In this document: in pieces, positions 14,623 through 16,968 of the stretch
Layout of the letters: every line of letters starts with the position of its first letter
How positions within the stretch are numbered: position 1 is the first letter of the stretch
Origin: Elusimicrobia bacterium RIFCSPLOWO2_01_FULL_64_13
GTDB lineage: Bacteria > Elusimicrobiota > Elusimicrobia > 2-02-FULL-39-32
Assembly: GCA_001800095.1 (NCBI GenBank)
Contig: MGUT01000077.1
Coordinates: 1-16,968, forward strand
Direction of reading: 5' to 3'
Length of the DNA stretch: 16,968 bases
The notes under the pieces: model-generated
Databases searched by the model: none
What the model saw: the letters and a program-made list of their open reading frames with translations, nothing else
What the model was told of the DNA's origin: nothing
Position numbers and translations under genes: made by a program

Positions 14623-15596
14623 CGCCCGCGAGCCGCTCCGCAGGCCGGCGTTCGATAAAACTCCTGGCGCTTCTGGAGCAAGGGACCATATCGGGGGAGG
14701 CCCTGTCGCGGAAACTGGGCGTTTCGCGCCAGGCCATGCATAAGCGCGTCGAGTCCCTGCGCGGGAGGGGTTACGGGATCGAGGGCCGTCCCCGGGCGGG
14801 CTACCGTCTCGTCTCCCGGCCGGAAGGATGGGTCCGGGAGGACATCCTCCGCGGGCTCCGGACGAAAGTCCTGGGAAGGAACCCGATATGCTTTGAATCG
14901 GTGGAGTCCACCCAGGAGGAGGCCAAGGCCCTCGCCGCCGGCGGGGCCCCCGAAGGAACGCTCGTGCTCGGCGAAGTCCAGACCAGGGGCCGGGGCCGCC
15001 ACGGAAGGTCCTGGGTCTCCCCGCGCGGCGGGATATGGGCTTCCCTGATCCTACGGCCTCCCGTCGGGCCCCAAGACGCCCCTCTCATAGGCCAGATCGC
15101 CTGCCTGGGTCTCGCCGAGGCGGCGGAGGCCGTGGCCGGAGTCCGCTCCCTCGTCAAATGGCCGAACGACGTCCTGGCCCGGAACGGCCGAAAGCTCGCC
15201 GGGGTCCTGGCGGAGATGTCTTCCGAATCGGAGAGGATCCATTGGCTGGTCCTGGGGCTCGGCGTGAACGCCAACAATCCCCTGCCGGCGGGACTGGCTC
15301 GGACGGCGGCTTCCCTCAAAAGCGTCTCGGGGAAGCCCGTGCCGCGGACGGAATTCCTGCAGAGGTTCTTGTCCAATTTTGAAAAGGCCTATTTTTCCTT
15401 CCTGGCGGGCGAACGGAATGGATTCCACGCGTCCTACCGCCGGAGGTCCCATCTCCGTCCCGGAGACAGGGTCACGATAAGGGACGGCGACGCCGGGACG
15501 AAGGGGCGTTTCGTGCGGTTCGACCGGGACGGCGCCCTGGTCCAGAGGACGGACGACGGCCGGCTCATCCGTCACCTGGCGGGGGACGTCGCGTAA
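14619..15596 (+). CDS. birA: Bifunctional biotin ligase/biotin operon repressor BirA
   Basis: This 325-residue protein attaches biotin to carboxyl-carrier proteins such as AccB and, in two-domain members, represses biotin genes when holding biotinyl-AMP. A winged helix-turn-helix spans about residues 12-65 (GEALSRKLGVSRQAMHKRV, then the wing GRPRAGYRL). The catalytic domain has ESTQ at 96-99 (matching the family STN/STQ motif), the nucleotide loop RGRGRHGRSW at 123-132, KWPND at 180-184, LAGVLAE and GLGVNANN. A C-terminal SH3-like domain follows from about residue 275 (LRPGDRVTIRDG). The DNA-binding domain indicates a regulator, but no biotin operator is recognisable in the window. The ATG overlaps the nadC stop. 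The much longer same-frame reading upstream from 13899 lies entirely over nadC and is not coding. Confidence 0.95.
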   Translation: MTPASRSAGRRSIKLLALLEQGTISGEALSRKLGVSRQAMHKRVESLRGRGYGIEGRPRAGYRLVSRPEGWVREDILRGLRTKVLGRNPICFESVESTQEEAKALAAGGAPEGTLVLGEVQTRGRGRHGRSWVSPRGGIWASLILRPPVGPQDAPLIGQIACLGLAEAAEAVAGVRSLVKWPNDVLARNGRKLAGVLAEMSSESERIHWLVLGLGVNANNPLPAGLARTAASLKSVSGKPVPRTEFLQRFLSNFEKAYFSFLAGERNGFHASYRRRSHLRPGDRVTIRDGDAGTKGRFVRFDRDGALVQRTDDGRLIRHLAGDVA

Positions 15597-15630
15597 GGGA
15601 CCCTGCCCGGGGCCGGTTTGACCGGGTCCC
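15597..15630. repeat. Inverted repeat after birA overlapping the tRNA promoter
   Basis: GGGACCC (15597-15603), starting right after the birA stop, is repeated in inverted form as GGGTCCC (15624-15630). The 20-base interior is GC-rich. It could fold in the birA transcript, but no T run follows. The right arm begins at the first spacer base after the -35 of the next promoter. This is a possible weak terminator or protein site; function is not shown. Confidence 0.4.
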
Positions 15631-15646
15631 GCCTAAATGTTAAAAT
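15618..15646 (+). promoter_or_regulatory. Sigma-70-type promoter for tRNA-Thr and probably purD
   Basis: TTGACC (15618-15623) and TAAAAT (15641-15646) are exactly 17 bases apart. The -10 hexamer and the CGGTTTGAC context are identical to those at 5794-5826. Transcription should start near 15653, about 43 bases before the tRNA. Confidence 0.8.
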
Positions 15647-15695
15647 CACCTCGAAAACGCCACCCCGGCTCCATGGCCGCGTACCGTCCCGAATC

Positions 15696-15767
15696 GCTGG
15701 CGTAGCTCAATGGTAGAGCAGCCGCTTTGTAAGCGGCAGGCTGGAGGTTCAAGTCCTCTCGCCAGCT
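15696..15767 (+). tRNA. tRNA-Thr (anticodon TGT)
   Basis: The full cloverleaf is visible. The acceptor stem is GCTGGCG with CGCCAGC, the D stem GCTC/GAGC and the anticodon stem GCCGC/GCGGC around the loop TTTGTAA, which gives anticodon TGT reading ACA. The variable loop has 5 bases, and the T arm is GGAGG-TTCAAGT-CCTCT. The discriminator base is T and no CCA is encoded, so the end must be added after processing. It is 72 bases long. purD begins 34 bases downstream with no intervening terminator, so a shared transcript is likely. Confidence 0.95.
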
Positions 15768-15801
15768 TTACATGATGAGGGACAGAGGAGATTCCCGTGC
15801 C

Positions 15802-16968
15802 ATGAACGTTCTGGTGATCGGAGGGGGGGCGAGGGAACACGCCCTGGTCTGGAAACTCTCCCAAAGCCCCCGGGTCAAGAAGCTCTTCTGCTCTCCGGGC
15901 AACGGGGGGACCGCCGAGGCAGCCGTTTCGGTCCCCGCCTGCGCGGAGAATGACTGGAACTCCTACGCCGATTTCGTCTTCGCGCGCTCCATCGACCTCA
16001 CCGTGGTCGGGCCGGAGGTCCCTCTCGCGGGCGGATTGGCCGATGTCCTCCGGAAAAGAGGGCTCCGCGTCTTCGGACCGGGAGCCGCCGGCGCCCGCCT
16101 GGAAGGTTCCAAAGCCCACGCCAAGGATTTCATGAGAAGGCACGGCATCCCCACGGCCGGGTTCGCCGTATTCGACGACCCGTCCCTGGCCGCGGCCCAC
16201 GTCAGGGGATTGAAAAAAGGGTGCGTGGTCAAAGCGGACGGACTGGCGGCCGGCAAAGGCGTGGCGGTCTGCGACGTCGCGGAAGAGGCCCTGAAGGCCG
16301 TGGAAGGCATGATGGTCCGCAAGGATTTCGGCCGCGCGGGCGAGCGCGTCCTCGTGGAGGAGCGGCTCGAAGGGGAAGAGTTCTCCCTCATCGCGCTCTG
16401 CGACGGCAAGACCATCCTGCCTCTGCCCTACGCCAAGGACTACAAAAGGGTCTTCGACGGCAACCGGGGAGCGAACACGGGAGGCATGGGCGCCGTCTCC
16501 CCGTGTCCTCCTCCGGATAAGGCGGCGAAAGAGATCGATGATCTGATCGTCCGGAGGTTCCTCAAAGGGATAGAGGCCGACGGCGTCGATTACCGCGGCG
16601 CGATCTATTTCGGCCTCATGCTGACGCCATCCGGCCCGAAAGTCCTGGAATTCAACGTCCGTTTCGGGGACCCGGAGACCCAGGTCATCCTGCCCCTGAT
16701 CCACGGGGACCTTTTCGAGCTCTTTCGGGCGGCCGCGGACGGTTCTCTGGACGAAGCGGCCCCGCCGCGCTTCGAGGGGGCCTGCGCCGGCGTGGTCCTG
16801 GCCAGCGGAGGGTACCCGGGACCGTTCCAGAAAAAGAAGGTCATCACCGGACTGGAGGACCTGCCCCAAGGGAAGGACGGGGTCTACGTCTTCCACGCCG
16901 GCACGGTCCGCGAAGGCGGCCGCCTCCTGACCGACGGCGGGCGGGTGCTGAACGTGGCCGCGACGGGC
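15802..16968 (+). CDS. purD: Phosphoribosylamine-glycine ligase (GARS), cut by the right edge
   Basis: This cytosolic ATP-grasp enzyme joins phosphoribosylamine and glycine, the second step of de novo purine synthesis. The visible 389 residues begin with the family start NVLVIGGGAREHAL. They include VVGPEVPLAGG, the ATP-binding block VKADGLAAGKGV, GANTGGMGA, the metal-binding block LEFNVRFGDPETQ and the beginning of the C-terminal domain (CAGVVLASGGYPGP). Family members have about 420-430 residues, so roughly 35-40 are missing beyond the edge. GAGGAG at 15785-15790 is a possible Shine-Dalgarno with slightly long spacing (11). In-frame ATGs at 15772 and 15775 would add 9-10 residues not usual for the family and lie 4 bases after the tRNA, so 15802 is preferred. 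It probably shares the tRNA promoter. Confidence 0.94.
   Translation, partial: MNVLVIGGGAREHALVWKLSQSPRVKKLFCSPGNGGTAEAAVSVPACAENDWNSYADFVFARSIDLTVVGPEVPLAGGLADVLRKRGLRVFGPGAAGARLEGSKAHAKDFMRRHGIPTAGFAVFDDPSLAAAHVRGLKKGCVVKADGLAAGKGVAVCDVAEEALKAVEGMMVRKDFGRAGERVLVEERLEGEEFSLIALCDGKTILPLPYAKDYKRVFDGNRGANTGGMGAVSPCPPPDKAAKEIDDLIVRRFLKGIEADGVDYRGAIYFGLMLTPSGPKVLEFNVRFGDPETQVILPLIHGDLFELFRAAADGSLDEAAPPRFEGACAGVVLASGGYPGPFQKKKVITGLEDLPQGKDGVYVFHAGTVREGGRLLTDGGRVLNVAATG

Noticed and set aside
1..16968. Mobile elements, CRISPR arrays, toxin-antitoxin pairs, phage genes or riboswitches
   Set aside because: No transposase-, integrase- or repeat-like features were seen. The genes are contiguous housekeeping and envelope genes, and the intergenic gaps are too short for known riboswitch classes.

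Overview
The window is GC-rich, gene-dense bacterial chromosome with no phage, transposon, CRISPR or plasmid features. Fourteen protein genes (one cut by the right edge) and one tRNA fill almost all of it. No stretch of more than 300 bases lacks a gene. The organism appears to be a diderm: there is an exported outer-membrane-type beta-barrel, an exported YceI-like protein and an exported HEAT-repeat protein. Its use of a pyrophosphate-type phosphofructokinase beside a LacD-like class I aldolase, together with the gene mix, would fit an Elusimicrobiota/Omnitrophota-like or other little-cultured phylum. That placement is an impression from protein style, not a demonstrated assignment.

Left block (73-5801, all +): a small two-helix membrane protein, a CstA-type carbon-starvation transporter, malate dehydrogenase, an aspartase/fumarase-superfamily lyase, a DUF502 membrane protein and type III pantothenate kinase. 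Gaps are very short or overlapping, so this looks like one operon. It combines uptake of a carbon source with C4-dicarboxylate/aspartate metabolism and CoA synthesis, and ends in a GC-rich hairpin inside the last codons of coaX.

Middle block (5834-10945, all +): a new promoter directly abuts an exported HEAT-repeat protein gene, which overlaps a beta-barrel gene by four bases. accA (acetyl-CoA carboxylase alpha) follows, then a LacD-like aldolase with a strong ribosome binding site, then a phosphofructokinase carrying the Asp/Lys pair typical of pyrophosphate-dependent enzymes. Paired hairpins at 10948-11012 separate this block from a convergent yceI-like gene (11026-11649, -).

Right block (11738-16968, +): uvrB, nadC and birA are joined by 4-base start/stop overlaps. 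uvrB and yceI diverge from -10 elements that overlap base for base. After birA, a good sigma-70-type promoter precedes tRNA-Thr(TGT), followed 34 bases later by purD, which runs off the window.

The functions are mostly housekeeping: central carbon metabolism, CoA, biotin, NAD, fatty acid and purine synthesis, and DNA repair. The clearest non-routine signal is regulatory. Three transcription units (73, 5834, 11738) have a promoter whose predicted transcript begins within a few bases of the start codon and no usable Shine-Dalgarno, while mdh, aldolase and yceI have strong ones. I see no convincing evidence for a wholly undescribed multi-gene system. The best candidates for something uncharacterised are the HEAT-repeat/beta-barrel pair and the small membrane protein coupled to CstA.
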